NCBI GenBank assembly: GCA_964582545.1
Contig: CAZOSB010000007.1
Coordinates: 28,306 to 92,305, forward strand
Source of the DNA: JAVVUJ01 sp964582545
GTDB lineage: Bacteria; Bacillota; Clostridia; Peptostreptococcales; Anaerovoracaceae
DNA: 64,000 nt
Reading direction: 5' to 3'
Made by a program: the position numbers and the translations under genes. This document shows positions 35,990 to 45,813 of this stretch, one piece after another. How positions within the stretch are numbered: position 1 is the first letter of the stretch; every line of letters begins with the position of its first letter. A model generated the notes under the pieces. The model ran no database searches. It saw nothing but the letters and a program-made list of their open reading frames with translations, and was not told the origin of the DNA.

Positions 35990-37225
35990 ATGAAAAAAAT
36001 CGAATTATTAGCTCCCGCGGGAGATTTAGAAAAATTAAAAATTGCTATTCTTTATGGAGCCGATGCCGTTTATTTTGCTGGTGAAAATTTTGGATTGCGT
36101 GCCGCCGCCAGGAATTTTACCTTAGAGGATATAAGGGAAGGGGTAACTTTCGCTCATAACCATCATAAAAAGGTCTATATGACTGCTAACATCTTTGCTC
36201 ACAACCAAGATATTGAACAGCTGACGGAGTATTTAGAAAGCATAAAAGATATTCCCATAGATGCTTTTATCGTTTCGGATGCCGGTATTTTGACGGTCAT
36301 TAAGAGTGTGATTCCGGAAGCCACCATTCATTTGAGTACCCAAGCAAACACCACCAACTATAAGACCGCAGAATTTTGGTTCCGACAGGGGGTCAAGAGA
36401 ATCGTTTTGGCTAGGGAACTTTCGTTAGACGAGATTAAAGAACTGAGGGGAAAAATTCCACAAGAAGAGGAATTGGAGGCCTTTGTTCACGGTGCTATGT
36501 GCATTTCGTATTCCGGCAGGTGCCTATTGAGCAACTTTATGTCTCAAAGAGATGCCAACAGAGGGGCCTGCACTCATCCCTGCAGATGGGAGTACGTTTT
36601 AGTGGAAAAGCAACGACCAGGAGAACTTTTTACCGTAGAAGAGGATCAAAGGGGTACCTACATCATGAACTCCAAGGATCTATGCATGATCGGGTTTATT
36701 CCTGAGCTGATACAATCCGGCTTAAATTCCTTAAAAATTGAAGGCCGTATGAAAAGTATCTACTATGTGGCAACTATCGTTGGAACTTATCGGAAGGCTA
36801 TCGATGCTTATTATGACGATCCGAATACCTTTGTTTTTGATGAAAGCTGGTTAGAAGAATTGACAAAGGTGAGCCATCGTGAATTTACCACTGGATTTTA
36901 CTTGAATAAACCCGATGAAATGGCTCAAAATTATAGCAACAATGCTTATAAACAGGAGTATGATTTTCTCGGTTTGGTGAAACAATATAATTCAGAAAGT
37001 GGATTTGCCACAGTGGAGCAGAGAAATAAAATCTGCATTGGAGATAAGATTGAAGTCTTTGGTCCAAATGTATCTTTTTATGATCAAAAAATAGAAGTAA
37101 TGATAGATGAAGACGGGAATCCAATAGAAAGTGCACCACATGCCCAACAGATTATTCATATTAAGATGGATAGAGTCGTAGGTGAAAACTTTATGTTAAG
37201 AAGAAAATCAAAAACAAAAGCTTAA
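35990..37225 (+). CDS. trhP: U32-family tRNA hydroxylation protein TrhP
   Basis: A 411-residue peptidase-U32-fold protein. The N-terminal ELLAPAGDLEKLKIAILYGADAVY is the family opening. The cysteine-bearing core HGAMCISYSGRCLLSN and GACTHPCRWEY is intact and likely holds an iron-sulfur cluster. Members of this group hydroxylate U34 of tRNAs using prephenate-derived chemistry, giving the substrate for TrmR encoded upstream. Only one trhP-like gene is present here, whereas Bacillus has two adjacent. Confidence 0.86.
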   Translation: MKKIELLAPAGDLEKLKIAILYGADAVYFAGENFGLRAAARNFTLEDIREGVTFAHNHHKKVYMTANIFAHNQDIEQLTEYLESIKDIPIDAFIVSDAGILTVIKSVIPEATIHLSTQANTTNYKTAEFWFRQGVKRIVLARELSLDEIKELRGKIPQEEELEAFVHGAMCISYSGRCLLSNFMSQRDANRGACTHPCRWEYVLVEKQRPGELFTVEEDQRGTYIMNSKDLCMIGFIPELIQSGLNSLKIEGRMKSIYYVATIVGTYRKAIDAYYDDPNTFVFDESWLEELTKVSHREFTTGFYLNKPDEMAQNYSNNAYKQEYDFLGLVKQYNSESGFATVEQRNKICIGDKIEVFGPNVSFYDQKIEVMIDEDGNPIESAPHAQQIIHIKMDRVVGENFMLRRKSKTKA

Positions 37226-37334
37226 AACTATGATTTCTATGAAAATTCATTTGAACTTTATATTTTAATCTGTTACAATAAACGTATTAAAATATCGTAG
37301 AGTTAAACTTTATTTGCTAGGAGGAAAAGAGTAG

Positions 37335-38708
37335 ATGCCTGCAGCCCCTGACCCGAGTAGTACGGGTATATCCATAGAAATTGTTTTGTTACTTATACTA
37401 ATCTTTACCAACGCATTTTTTGCATCTGCGGAGATGGCATTTGTTTCAGCTAATAAAAATAAAATTAAGTTATTGACTCAAAGCGGAGATAAACGTGCAA
37501 TAAAACTTTTGCAGATCCTTGAAAAACCTACCAAGTTCCTTTCAACAGTACAAGTTATTATTACCTTGTCTGGATTTTTGGCCAGCGCTTCGGTGGCGAT
37601 TAATTTATCGGGAGTATTAGAGAATTTTTTGGAAAAATTTGAAATCCCTTATGCTGGGCCAATCGCTATTGCCGTTTCAACCTTAGGTTTGGTTTATGTC
37701 AATTTGGTGTTTGGAGAATTGTTCCCTAAAAGGTTAGCTTTGCTTCATTCTGAAAAAATGGCATTAGCTTTGGTGGGACCCATCCTATTTTTTTCAAAGG
37801 TTACCGCTCCTTTCGTATGGTTACTCACCCTTTCTGTAAATTTACTTATGAAGATTACAGGTCAGAAAGAGGTGGAAAATGCGGAGGAGTACTCAGAAGA
37901 TGAAATTAAATCTCTCTTGGAGGTAGGTCAAGAAACGGGCTTTATCAAGGAGACTGGGAAAGAAATGATTACCAGTATCTTTGAATTTGACGACAAGTTG
38001 GCATATGAAGTCATGACACCAAGAACGGATGTGTATATGATCAACATCAATGAGCCACTTGAAGAATATGTCGATGAAATGTTGGAAGAGAGATTTTCTA
38101 GGATTCCCGTATATGAAAAGGATACGGACAATATTCTGGGAGTTTTATACATGAAGGATTTCATATTGGCAGCCAGAGAAAAAGGCTTTCAAAATGTGAT
38201 TATTCGTGACCTAATTAAGAAACCGTTTTTAGTTCCTGAGAGCAAAAAGATCGACATTCTCTTCCGTGAAATGCAGGCGGCTAAAATCCACATTGCCATA
38301 TTAATCGATGAATATGGCGGTGTTGCCGGTATCGTAACCATAGAAGATTTGGTAGAGGAGGTCATGGGCAATATTGACGATGAAGATGATGACTATGAAC
38401 CTAGGATCGAAAAAATAGATGACAATACCTATATGGTGGATGGCCAAGTTTATATCGATGATATTAACGACGAGCTGGGTCTTGAGTTGGAATCTGAGGA
38501 ACACGAGACCATTGGTGGACTCATCATCGACTATTTGGGAGAAATTCCAGATGATGGAATCAGCCAAGGGGATGAAAATGATAAGATTGTAGAAATTGAC
38601 AACTGTGTATTTAAAGTAGAATCAGTGAAAGACCAGAGAATAGAAAAAATCAAATTATACATTGCGCCGGAAAGTGACGGCAATTCCGATAAGGCAATAG
38701 AGGATTAA
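37335..38708 (+). CDS. CNNM/CorC-family transporter with CBS domains
   Basis: A 457-residue membrane protein of the HlyC/CorC (hemolysin-like) group linked to magnesium or cobalt efflux. Layout: DUF21/CNNM membrane domain with about four helices (about 10-185), paired CBS domains (about 215-335, with VMTPRTDVYMI and IDEYGGVAGIVTIEDLVEEV), and the C-terminal CorC_HlyC domain (about 350-435). The start follows taggaggaaaagagtag. A strong terminator follows. The transported ion is not certain from sequence. Confidence 0.92.
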   Translation: MPAAPDPSSTGISIEIVLLLILIFTNAFFASAEMAFVSANKNKIKLLTQSGDKRAIKLLQILEKPTKFLSTVQVIITLSGFLASASVAINLSGVLENFLEKFEIPYAGPIAIAVSTLGLVYVNLVFGELFPKRLALLHSEKMALALVGPILFFSKVTAPFVWLLTLSVNLLMKITGQKEVENAEEYSEDEIKSLLEVGQETGFIKETGKEMITSIFEFDDKLAYEVMTPRTDVYMININEPLEEYVDEMLEERFSRIPVYEKDTDNILGVLYMKDFILAAREKGFQNVIIRDLIKKPFLVPESKKIDILFREMQAAKIHIAILIDEYGGVAGIVTIEDLVEEVMGNIDDEDDDYEPRIEKIDDNTYMVDGQVYIDDINDELGLELESEEHETIGGLIIDYLGEIPDDGISQGDENDKIVEIDNCVFKVESVKDQRIEKIKLYIAPESDGNSDKAIED

Positions 38709-38773
38709 ACCTTGGTGGAGTGTATATCATAAATGGAACAGCATAATTAAAATTAAAAAGAATATGTTTATAG

Positions 38774-38812
38774 AAAAAATATGACTTATGGAATATAGGT
38801 CATATTTTTTTT
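38774..38812 (+). terminator. Rho-independent terminator
   Basis: Perfect 12-bp arms aaaaaatatgac / gtcatatttttt, with the T-run continuing. It ends the CNNM/CorC transcript before spoIIIAA. The rest of the 298-bp gap is AT-rich and otherwise featureless except for a possible SigE site. Confidence 0.85.
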
Positions 38813-38961
38813 GTACAAGCATAATTATGTATGTAATCATTTTACTTGCTCACTGATTTAGCAATATTAATAGACCTAATTTAAATATGAAATAGTTAAA
38901 TTAAAACAAAAGAAATACTTAAAAAAGAGTTTAATTAAATCTAAAAGATTTTATTTTATTC

Positions 38962-38988
38962 TGATAAAGTGTTTTTAAATCACAAAGT
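38962..38988 (+). promoter_or_regulatory. Possible sporulation SigE promoter of spoIIIAA
   Basis: TGATAAA followed after 12 bp by CACAAAGT partly matches the mother-cell SigE pattern (ATA ... CATACAnT), 19 bp before the spoIIIAA start. The spacing is slightly short. It is offered because spoIIIA is SigE-driven in known spore formers. Confidence 0.3.
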
Positions 38989-39006
38989 GCAGAAAGGATT
39001 TTCTTT

Positions 39007-39933
39007 ATGAACAATCTGAAGAATATTTTGGCCAAGCTTCCCGGCGAAATCGGCAATCAAATGAGGGCTTTGCCAGACAATGTTACGACTTATATGGAGG
39101 AAATCAGGATCAAGGTGGGAAAACCCATTTATATTTACTCAGGAGGAAGAGAGTATGTTTTATCTCTGGGGGAGGCGAAAACGTGTGATTCTCAGAAAAA
39201 TGTTATCAGTAAGGAGCTGTTAAACAATATTTTTAACAATATCTTAAAATATTCTGCCTACGCATTTCAGGAGGATATTGCAAAGGGATATGTGACCATA
39301 GACGGAGGTCATCGGGTAGGTATCTGCGGAAAAGCGGTAATGGAGAACGGAAAAGTTAGGATCTTAAAAGACATTTCCTCCATCAATATCCGAAGAAGCA
39401 GGGAGATTATTGGCGTCTCTGATATTTATATCAAACGTCTTTTAAAGAGCAGTAATCAAGCATACAATATTTTAATCGTTTCGCCTCCAAAATGTGGGAA
39501 AACTACCTTGTTGCGAGATCTAATCAGAAATTTTAGCGGGATAGGATTTAAGGTTGGTCTCTGCGATGAACGATCTGAGATTTCCGGAATCTATAATGGT
39601 CTATCTAGCTATGATTTGGGAAATCGAACAGACGTGTTGGACGGATGCCCCAAGGAGGAGGGAATGATGATGCTCATACGATCCATGTCTCCTGACATCA
39701 TTGCTACCGATGAAATCGGTAAGCGAGAGGATGTCTATGCCTTAGAAGCTGCACTGTGCGCCGGTATCAGCGTGTTGACCACCATTCATGGAAATTCATA
39801 CGAGGATCTACTGAGATCGGGTATCGGCGACCTGATAAAAAAAGGTTTTTTTGAAAGACTCATCTACTTATCGAATACACCATCTACCGGTACTGTCACT
39901 TGTATTAGAAATGGGGAGGGGGCATTGATATGA
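39007..39933 (+). CDS. spoIIIAA: Stage III sporulation protein AA (ATPase)
   Basis: A 308-residue secretion-type ATPase of the mother cell-forespore channel. The Walker A motif is SPPKCGKTTLLRD near residue 160, and an acidic Walker B-like IIATDEIG follows. Its fold resembles type II/IV secretion ATPases. The last four bases overlap spoIIIAB. The start follows agaaagga. Unusually, the rest of the operon (AC-AH) lies 20 kb downstream. Confidence 0.95.
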   Translation: MNNLKNILAKLPGEIGNQMRALPDNVTTYMEEIRIKVGKPIYIYSGGREYVLSLGEAKTCDSQKNVISKELLNNIFNNILKYSAYAFQEDIAKGYVTIDGGHRVGICGKAVMENGKVRILKDISSINIRRSREIIGVSDIYIKRLLKSSNQAYNILIVSPPKCGKTTLLRDLIRNFSGIGFKVGLCDERSEISGIYNGLSSYDLGNRTDVLDGCPKEEGMMMLIRSMSPDIIATDEIGKREDVYALEAALCAGISVLTTIHGNSYEDLLRSGIGDLIKKGFFERLIYLSNTPSTGTVTCIRNGEGALI

Positions 39934-40451
39934 TCATTAAGCTTGTTTTTTCTATCATTATTATTTTTTCGGGAGTTATGGCAGGAAAGTTGCTCAGCAA
40001 ACCTTATGAAAACAGAATTGACCATTTGCAGTCCATGCATATAGCTCTAAGCTTACTGGAATCCGAGATGAAATATCGGTTAGACCCTTTGGGAGAGGTC
40101 TTTGCAAAGATCGGAAAAGAAAGCGAAGGATATGTTTCGACCTTATTCAAAAAAGCTTCTGTCATGTTGGAAAGCTATGATTTGGAAAATTTTAATGAGG
40201 CATGGAACCGTCTGGTAACTGAGGTTTTTTCAAATAGCTCTTTGACTAAAAAAGATTTAACCATCATTGGAGAAATCGGTTTGGAATTGGGGAGGACGGA
40301 CATCTCCGGTCAAGGCAGTATCTTTCAGCGTATCTACATAAAGTTGGACGACCAGATTCGGGAGGCCTCGGATATCAATTCAGGAAAAGGGAAAATGTTC
40401 ACCAGTTTAGGTACCGCCGCAGGAATCTTAATTGTAATTATATTGATATGA
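39930..40451 (+). CDS. spoIIIAB: Stage III sporulation protein AB
   Basis: A 173-residue protein with hydrophobic ends and a helical, soluble middle, resembling GspF-like components. Features are the N-terminal membrane segment, KPYENRIDHLQSMHIALSLLESEM and LGRTDISGQGSIFQ, and a C-terminal membrane helix. It overlaps spoIIIAA by 4 bp. In other spore formers spoIIIAC follows at once; here a hairpin and a convergent operon follow instead. Confidence 0.93.
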   Translation: MIIKLVFSIIIIFSGVMAGKLLSKPYENRIDHLQSMHIALSLLESEMKYRLDPLGEVFAKIGKESEGYVSTLFKKASVMLESYDLENFNEAWNRLVTEVFSNSSLTKKDLTIIGEIGLELGRTDISGQGSIFQRIYIKLDDQIREASDINSGKGKMFTSLGTAAGILIVIILI

Positions 40452-40487
40452 GGATTAAAACGTATTACCTAACACACTGCAAGGTAA

Positions 40488-40527
40488 TTGCCAAAAACAA
40501 AATGTTACATCAATTTGTTTTTGGCAA
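40488..40527. terminator. Hairpin between convergent spoIIIAB and the aldehyde oxidoreductase operon
   Basis: Perfect 14-bp arms ttgccaaaaacaaa / tttgtttttggcaa with a 12-base loop. The T-rich arms suggest a bidirectional terminator, although no long T-run follows on either side. A second small palindrome, aaccc-tat-gggtt, lies just downstream. Confidence 0.55.
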
Positions 40528-40650
40528 ATCCTTAACTAACCCTATGGGTTTATAAAAATTTTTGCTGTTTTCAATCATCATAAAACCCATCACACTGAAT
40601 AATATGACAAACATAAATATTTATTGCGGTGGACAAATTCATACTAAACA

Positions 40651-41373
40651 TCACGAAAAGGTTTGGGCGAATACGTCGGTGATGTTTCGCTTTTTACAAG
40701 AGGGGCATAGGGGAGGTCCATCCATATCACCAAGTGCCATGGTCATGGTGTAAAGCTCTTTTGTGGTGATGATTTTACCACAGCTTTCGCAGGTTTGCCA
40801 TTGAAATTTCTTATTCCAAATAGTACGATTTTCAAGGGTATCCAGCACCTCTATGCAATTTGTAGGGCAGACTTCTGCACAGGAAGCACAGCCTGTGCAA
40901 TATTGAGACGGCTGTCCGTAAGGGGTATCCACCTTCTTTGTTGTACCACGACCGACGGTACTGATGGCACTGATACCAGTTTTTTTACATGCCGCTGTAC
41001 AGAGACCGCACAGGATACATTGATTCTCCTTAGATAAAAGCTTAGGCTCAGGATCCACACCGTATTTTTTCATCAAATCCATAATAACAGGATTTTCCGG
41101 GGCTTCACTATAGAGAAGCTTCAATACTGTAGCTCTTATCTTTGCAATTCTAGGAGAATTTGTCACCACGGAAAGACCATCCTTAGCGGGAAAACCACAG
41201 GCGGCCACCACTTTTTCATTGGCTTCTACCATGCATAGTCGACAGGAGTGATTGCCTTCTGCAAACTGTGAATTACAAAGTCCCGGTATGAAAATATTCT
41301 CTCGTAAGGCGGTGCTTTTGATGGTATCTTCGGGAAAGACCTCAATTTCTCTCCCATCTATGTATATGTTCAT
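40651..41373 (-). CDS. NuoG/HydA-N-like iron-sulfur subunit of the aldehyde oxidoreductase complex
   Basis: A 240-residue iron-sulfur protein. The N-terminal 2Fe-2S ferredoxin domain has the cysteines in IPGLCNSQFAEGNHSCRLC. A two-cluster 4Fe-4S domain follows (CILCGLCTAACKKTG and CTGCASCAEVCPTNC). The C-terminus has four further cysteines (CESCG and CPSC) that could bind another metal. It is the last gene of the six-gene leftward operon and matches the small NuoG-like electron carrier of NADH/ferredoxin bifurcating (Bfu-type) flavoproteins. The start follows atggaggaaaaccc. The exact electron route is inferred. Confidence 0.82.
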   Translation of the reverse strand: MNIYIDGREIEVFPEDTIKSTALRENIFIPGLCNSQFAEGNHSCRLCMVEANEKVVAACGFPAKDGLSVVTNSPRIAKIRATVLKLLYSEAPENPVIMDLMKKYGVDPEPKLLSKENQCILCGLCTAACKKTGISAISTVGRGTTKKVDTPYGQPSQYCTGCASCAEVCPTNCIEVLDTLENRTIWNKKFQWQTCESCGKIITTKELYTMTMALGDMDGPPLCPSCKKRNITDVFAQTFS

Positions 41374-41391
41374 GGGTTTTCCTCCATTTCC

Positions 41392-43221
41392 TTAAAGAAC
41401 TTTGATGGCACCGAAGGGACATTTTACTTTGCAGGCACCACACCTTATACATTGAGCTTCAGTTATGAAAAATGGATTTTTCATTTCTCCTGAGATGGAG
41501 GCTGTTGGGCAGACTTTCTTACAGAGCCCACATCCCTTGCAAATATCCGGAGTGATAGAAAAGGTGATCAATTTTGTACATACGCCTGCAGGACAGCGAT
41601 TATCTTTAATATGTGCTTCATATTCTTCTTTGAAATATTTCAAGGTGGACATGACGGGGTTTGCCGCAGTTCTCCCCAATTCACATAGGGAAGCTTGTGA
41701 CGCGGTGAAAGCCAATTCCTCTAAAAACTCTAAGTCATTCATTTCACCTTGACCTTCGCAGATCCTAGTTAAGATTTCCAACATGGCCCGCAGGCCTTCT
41801 CGACATGGAGTACATTTTCCACAGGACTCTCCGGCGAGAAAGTTTACATAATACCTCGCCAATTCCACCATACAGGTGGTTTCATCCATGACGATGATGC
41901 CACCGCTGCCCATCATAGACCCATTATCTTTTAACGTATCAAAATCAATTTGAAGATCCAATAAAGATTCCGGAATGCAACCACCGGAAGGTCCTCCCGT
42001 TTGGACTGCTTTCAGTCTGTGAATTTCTTTTCCTTTAGGATCCTCCAAAATACCTCCGCCGATTTGAAAGATTAAATCTCTAAGAGTAATTCCCATGGGA
42101 ACCTCTACCAGACCGGTGCGCTTCACTTTTCCCACGAGAGAAAAAACTTTGGTGCCTTTGCTGTGGTCTGTACCCACTTCGGCAAATTTTGCACCGCCAT
42201 TGGTGAGAATAAAGGGTATGTTGGCTAAGGTCTCCACATTGTTGAGAACCGTTGGTTTTTCAAATAAACCTTTTTCCACCGATCGGATATATTTAACTCT
42301 GGGCTCACCCACCTTACCTTCGATGGAAGCCATGAGAGCTGAGGATTCTCCACAGACAAAAGCACCGCCGCCTCTGACGATTTCACAATCAAAATCAAAA
42401 CCGCTGTTTAAAATATTTTTACCTAAATAATTGTGAGAACGAGCTTCATCCAAGGCGTTTTGCATATGGGTAAGGGCTAAGCCGTATTCATCACGTATGT
42501 AGAAATATCCCATATGGGCACCTATGGCATAAGCACCGATCAAAAGTCCTTCTAATACACTGTGGGGGTCACCCTCTAAAATGCTCCTGTCCATAAAGGC
42601 ACCGGGGTCACCTTCATCACCATTGCAGAGCATGTATTTTTCGTCACCGATCACTTCAAAGCAGGAACGCCATTTTTTCCCCGTAGGAAATCCGGCTCCA
42701 CCTCGACCTCGAAGTCCGCTTATTTCTACTTCCTTAATCACGTCCTCAGGAGTCATGGAGAGTGCTTTTTTTAGACCTTCATAGCCGCCATTTTCCAGAT
42801 ACTCTTCAATCTTACCGGGATCTATGTAACCTGTGTTGCGAAGGGCGATTTTACATTGTGGTGCGTAAAAGGGGTTTTCTTCTCTGGAAAGTACGACCTT
42901 GCCTTCATCGTTTTTATATAAAAGTCTTTCTACGTAGGATGGTTTCATATTTGAGCAGTTTTCCGTAGCTTCCAAACTTTTTAAAATATCCTCTGCATCC
43001 TCCGGTTTTACCTTGTAATAGGTGATATGCTCCGGCAAAATGGTGACCATGGGGCCGTTTTCGCAAAAGCCGTTGCAGCCTACTTTTTTTACATATGGGA
43101 GTACTGATTTTGATAAATCCGACGGATCTAATGCAGCTAAAAAAGCATCCACTACTTTTTGAGAACCGTTGGCCAAACAACCGGTTCCACAGCAGACCAA
43201 GATTTCTGTCTTATTTGGCAT
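41392..43221 (-). CDS. NuoF-like NADH-binding flavoprotein subunit
   Basis: A 609-residue protein of the HydB/NuoF type. Order: thioredoxin-like 2Fe-2S domain (about 1-90), NADH/FMN-binding Rossmann core with GLRGRGGAGFPTGKKW (near 170) and the Gly-rich GGGAFVCGESSALMASIEG, SLBB-like region, 4Fe-4S helical domain with GESCGKCTPCREG, and a C-terminal 2x[4Fe-4S] ferredoxin (CKGCGLCKKVCP and CIRCGACKVKCP). The extra N- and C-terminal clusters are the arrangement of bifurcating hydrogenase and Bfu subunits. It overlaps the NuoE-like gene by 11 bp and has a strong aaggaggt site. Confidence 0.92.
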   Translation of the reverse strand: MPNKTEILVCCGTGCLANGSQKVVDAFLAALDPSDLSKSVLPYVKKVGCNGFCENGPMVTILPEHITYYKVKPEDAEDILKSLEATENCSNMKPSYVERLLYKNDEGKVVLSREENPFYAPQCKIALRNTGYIDPGKIEEYLENGGYEGLKKALSMTPEDVIKEVEISGLRGRGGAGFPTGKKWRSCFEVIGDEKYMLCNGDEGDPGAFMDRSILEGDPHSVLEGLLIGAYAIGAHMGYFYIRDEYGLALTHMQNALDEARSHNYLGKNILNSGFDFDCEIVRGGGAFVCGESSALMASIEGKVGEPRVKYIRSVEKGLFEKPTVLNNVETLANIPFILTNGGAKFAEVGTDHSKGTKVFSLVGKVKRTGLVEVPMGITLRDLIFQIGGGILEDPKGKEIHRLKAVQTGGPSGGCIPESLLDLQIDFDTLKDNGSMMGSGGIIVMDETTCMVELARYYVNFLAGESCGKCTPCREGLRAMLEILTRICEGQGEMNDLEFLEELAFTASQASLCELGRTAANPVMSTLKYFKEEYEAHIKDNRCPAGVCTKLITFSITPDICKGCGLCKKVCPTASISGEMKNPFFITEAQCIRCGACKVKCPFGAIKVL

Positions 43222-43684
43222 TTTGTGATACCTCCTTGATCATCTCAGCGGATTGTCCTTGTTTGACGTTTCCAAAATACTCATCACCGCAAATTACTAC
43301 AGGTGCCATGGCACAAGAACCTACACAATTGACCACTTCCAAGGAAAAAAGGCCATCAGCGGTGGTTTCGCCCTCTTCTATCTGCAAGGTTCGTTTGATT
43401 TCCTCCAAAACCGTGATGCTACCTCTTATATGGCAAGCGGTTCCGTCGCATACCTTAATGATAAATTTTCCTTTTTTCGTTAAGCTTAGAGATTTATAAA
43501 AGGTGGCCAAGGAAAAGAGCTCAGAAAGAGGTACGTTTACATGTCCGGAAAGAGCTGTTAAACTGTCTACAGAAATGTATCCATAGGTTTTCTGCATCTC
43601 TTGGAGAATGGCCAAGGAATATCTTTGCTCTTTTGGATACCTATTTAAAATGTCTTGAATTTCTATAGTTTTCTCTGAATTCAA
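43211..43684 (-). CDS. NuoE-like 2Fe-2S subunit
   Basis: A protein of about 157 residues of the NuoE/HydC type, with a helical N-terminus (ILQEMQKTYGYISVDS) and a thioredoxin-like 2Fe-2S domain with cysteines in CDGTACHIRG and VVNCVGSCAMAP. The longest frame runs to 43735 but would overlap the MoaD-like gene by 35 bp. A TTG at 43684 with aagaagtga upstream, or GTG at 43693, is more likely. It sits between the MoaD-like and NuoF-like genes and should pass electrons within that flavoprotein. Confidence 0.85.
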   Translation of the reverse strand: MNSEKTIEIQDILNRYPKEQRYSLAILQEMQKTYGYISVDSLTALSGHVNVPLSELFSLATFYKSLSLTKKGKFIIKVCDGTACHIRGSITVLEEIKRTLQIEEGETTADGLFSLEVVNCVGSCAMAPVVICGDEYFGNVKQGQSAEMIKEVSQNAK

Positions 43685-43700
43685 TCGTATCACTTCTTTC

Positions 43701-43979
43701 TCAACCGCCTGCAATTCTGGGAAAAATCGAAACAATGGCGGTTTCCTTAATTATTGAATTTATACCATCTATGAAGTCGATGTTTCGTCCGTCGATCATC
43801 AAGATTACATCAGGATGAATATCGCTCCCATCATGAGTGAGAAAGGGGAAGCGAACTTTTTTATCGTATTTTTCTGTGAGGATCTTCAAAAGGTCAAGGA
43901 CAGAAAGGGGAGCAAGGGGAAAAACTTCCTCCTTGCACCCGACATCCTTTCTATAATAAGCAAAATATCTTACAATCAT
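43701..43979 (-). CDS. MoaD/ThiS-like sulfur carrier protein
   Basis: A 92-residue beta-grasp protein ending in the Gly-Gly tail required for thiocarboxylate formation (PRIAGG). MoaD-type proteins donate sulfur to molybdopterin. Its place directly after the aldehyde oxidoreductase gene suggests a dedicated carrier for the tungsten/molybdenum pterin cofactor of that enzyme. The N-terminus (MIVRYFAYYRKDVG) resembles MoaD. The ribosome site is weak, and the gene begins 29 bp after the oxidoreductase stop. Confidence 0.82.
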   Translation of the reverse strand: MIVRYFAYYRKDVGCKEEVFPLAPLSVLDLLKILTEKYDKKVRFPFLTHDGSDIHPDVILMIDGRNIDFIDGINSIIKETAIVSIFPRIAGG

Positions 43980-44008
43980 ATTGTTTCTCTACTTCACAAA
44001 AACTTTTT

Positions 44009-45811
44009 CTATAACCCTAAGGCCGACAGCTTTTGTTGGGTGGGAACACCTTCCACATCCCATCCTCGCACTTCATAATACTCAGGAAGCATCACATCAA
44101 GCTCACAGACCTTGCCTTTTGCGGCACCCTCAGGAAGGGGTTCCTTTAGAAGCCGAGGAGGAAGGGTATCATCTGCCTTGGTGAATCCAACTCGTAAGTT
44201 GAATTGTTTTTCCATGTTCCATATGCGATCTCCTGCAAGCATAAAGTCTTCATCCGTTAAATCCCAACCGGTACAGGTTCGCATCATAGGTGCAAGCTCG
44301 GCAAGACCGATACCAAAGGTAGTAAAGAGGCAAAAACCTGCGGAGTCTACCACGGCTGTGAGATCTTGGAATATTTTTAACATTGCAGCTTTTCCGTCTG
44401 TTACCAATGGATCCATCTTAACAGGAATTCCCAAAAGTTCGGGGGCTGTCAGGTATCCTCTTACGTGGCAACCGCCTCGGTTGGAGGTGGCATACTCTAG
44501 CCCCATTCCTTGAAGAGCTCTTCCGTCGTAAGCGGGCACCTCTTGTTTTTTGGAAGACATGGATAACTCAGGGACCCCATAACTCTCAGCCAGCCTGTAG
44601 GAGCCTAGGGCTAATTTATCTCCAAAACCTTCTCGAAGTGCCGTCTTTGTAGCAAACTCTACAATGCTGGCAGCATCTCCAAAGACCAGATTGCCACCCA
44701 ATTCTTCTTTTGGAATGAGACCTTTATCGAAGAGTTCCATAGAGCAAGCATAGGTAGCACCTAAGGTGATTGGATCCATGCCGTAGTCGTTGCAAATATA
44801 GTTGGTTTTGCAGATAGCGGCTAAATCGTTGATACCGCAGAAGGAGCCCAAAGCCCAAGCAGCCTCATATTCGGGACCTTCGCCATAACCTTTAAAGGGA
44901 CCATCTTTAACCTTAGTCACTCTACCGCATGCCATGGAGCAGGCGAAGCAACCCTTATTCCTCAAGAGATAAGTATCTGCTAAAGCTTCACCGGAAATGT
45001 CGTCGGCATCTTTATATACAGCACCATCCCGACCGTTGTTGACAGACAATCCGCCTGCAGCGTTGACGATGTTGACCAATACTTCTGTTCCATATGCAGC
45101 AAGACCGGCACCTGTAACCGGATGTGCGGCAAGCTTTGCTCTGGCATCTGCACATGAGGAGATAAACCCTTCAGGATCTGCGACTTTAATGCCGCCGGTG
45201 CCTCGAGCAACCACTGCTTTGAGATTTTTGCTGCCCATGACAGCTCCTAAACCACCACGACCTGCAGCACGTCCTTTTTCATTCATAATTGTGGCATACA
45301 GTACGCCTCTTTCACCGGCAGGACCGATACAGCATACCTTTGCATCAGGGTCTATGGCCTCTATCAAAGCATCTGTGGTTTCATTTACGGTTTTGCCCCA
45401 GAGCTCAGAGGCATCGCGAAGTTCATATTTTCCATCATTGACAAATAGATAAACAGGTTTTTCTGATTTTCCTTCAAAGATGATTCCATCAAAGCCTGCA
45501 TACTTCAACTCAGGGCCAAAGTGCCCACCGGAGTTTGCACAACCAATTGTGCCCGTAAGGGGCGCTTTTGTAATCCACATGAGCCTACCGGCACTGGTGC
45601 CAAAGGTACCTGTCATGGGTCCTGTCATCAAGATGAGTTTGTTTTCGGGAGATAGAGGGTCGATCTTAGCATCCACTTCATCGCAGTAGATTTTGGTACC
45701 TAAGCCTCTGCCCCCTATGTATTTTTTAACCAGATCTCCGCTGAGGGGCTCTTCTTTTATTATTCCCGTGCTGAGATTCACACGTAAAAGCTTTCCTATT
45801 GTTCCGTACAT
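44009..45811 (-). CDS. aor: Tungsten-type aldehyde:ferredoxin oxidoreductase
   Basis: A 600-residue enzyme of the AOR family that oxidises aldehydes to carboxylates with a bis-pterin tungsten (or molybdenum) centre and one 4Fe-4S cluster. The N-terminal pterin-binding domain opens with LLRVNLSTG and contains GGRGLGTKIYCDEV. The cluster ligands CFACSMACG (near 290) and a later cysteine (near 490) are present. Length matches the family. It starts after an excellent ggaggaggaataatt site. The associated ferredoxin and Nuo-like genes indicate electron transfer to ferredoxin and NAD. The metal is inferred from family membership. Confidence 0.93.
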   Translation of the reverse strand: MYGTIGKLLRVNLSTGIIKEEPLSGDLVKKYIGGRGLGTKIYCDEVDAKIDPLSPENKLILMTGPMTGTFGTSAGRLMWITKAPLTGTIGCANSGGHFGPELKYAGFDGIIFEGKSEKPVYLFVNDGKYELRDASELWGKTVNETTDALIEAIDPDAKVCCIGPAGERGVLYATIMNEKGRAAGRGGLGAVMGSKNLKAVVARGTGGIKVADPEGFISSCADARAKLAAHPVTGAGLAAYGTEVLVNIVNAAGGLSVNNGRDGAVYKDADDISGEALADTYLLRNKGCFACSMACGRVTKVKDGPFKGYGEGPEYEAAWALGSFCGINDLAAICKTNYICNDYGMDPITLGATYACSMELFDKGLIPKEELGGNLVFGDAASIVEFATKTALREGFGDKLALGSYRLAESYGVPELSMSSKKQEVPAYDGRALQGMGLEYATSNRGGCHVRGYLTAPELLGIPVKMDPLVTDGKAAMLKIFQDLTAVVDSAGFCLFTTFGIGLAELAPMMRTCTGWDLTDEDFMLAGDRIWNMEKQFNLRVGFTKADDTLPPRLLKEPLPEGAAKGKVCELDVMLPEYYEVRGWDVEGVPTQQKLSALGL

Positions 45812-45813
45812 AA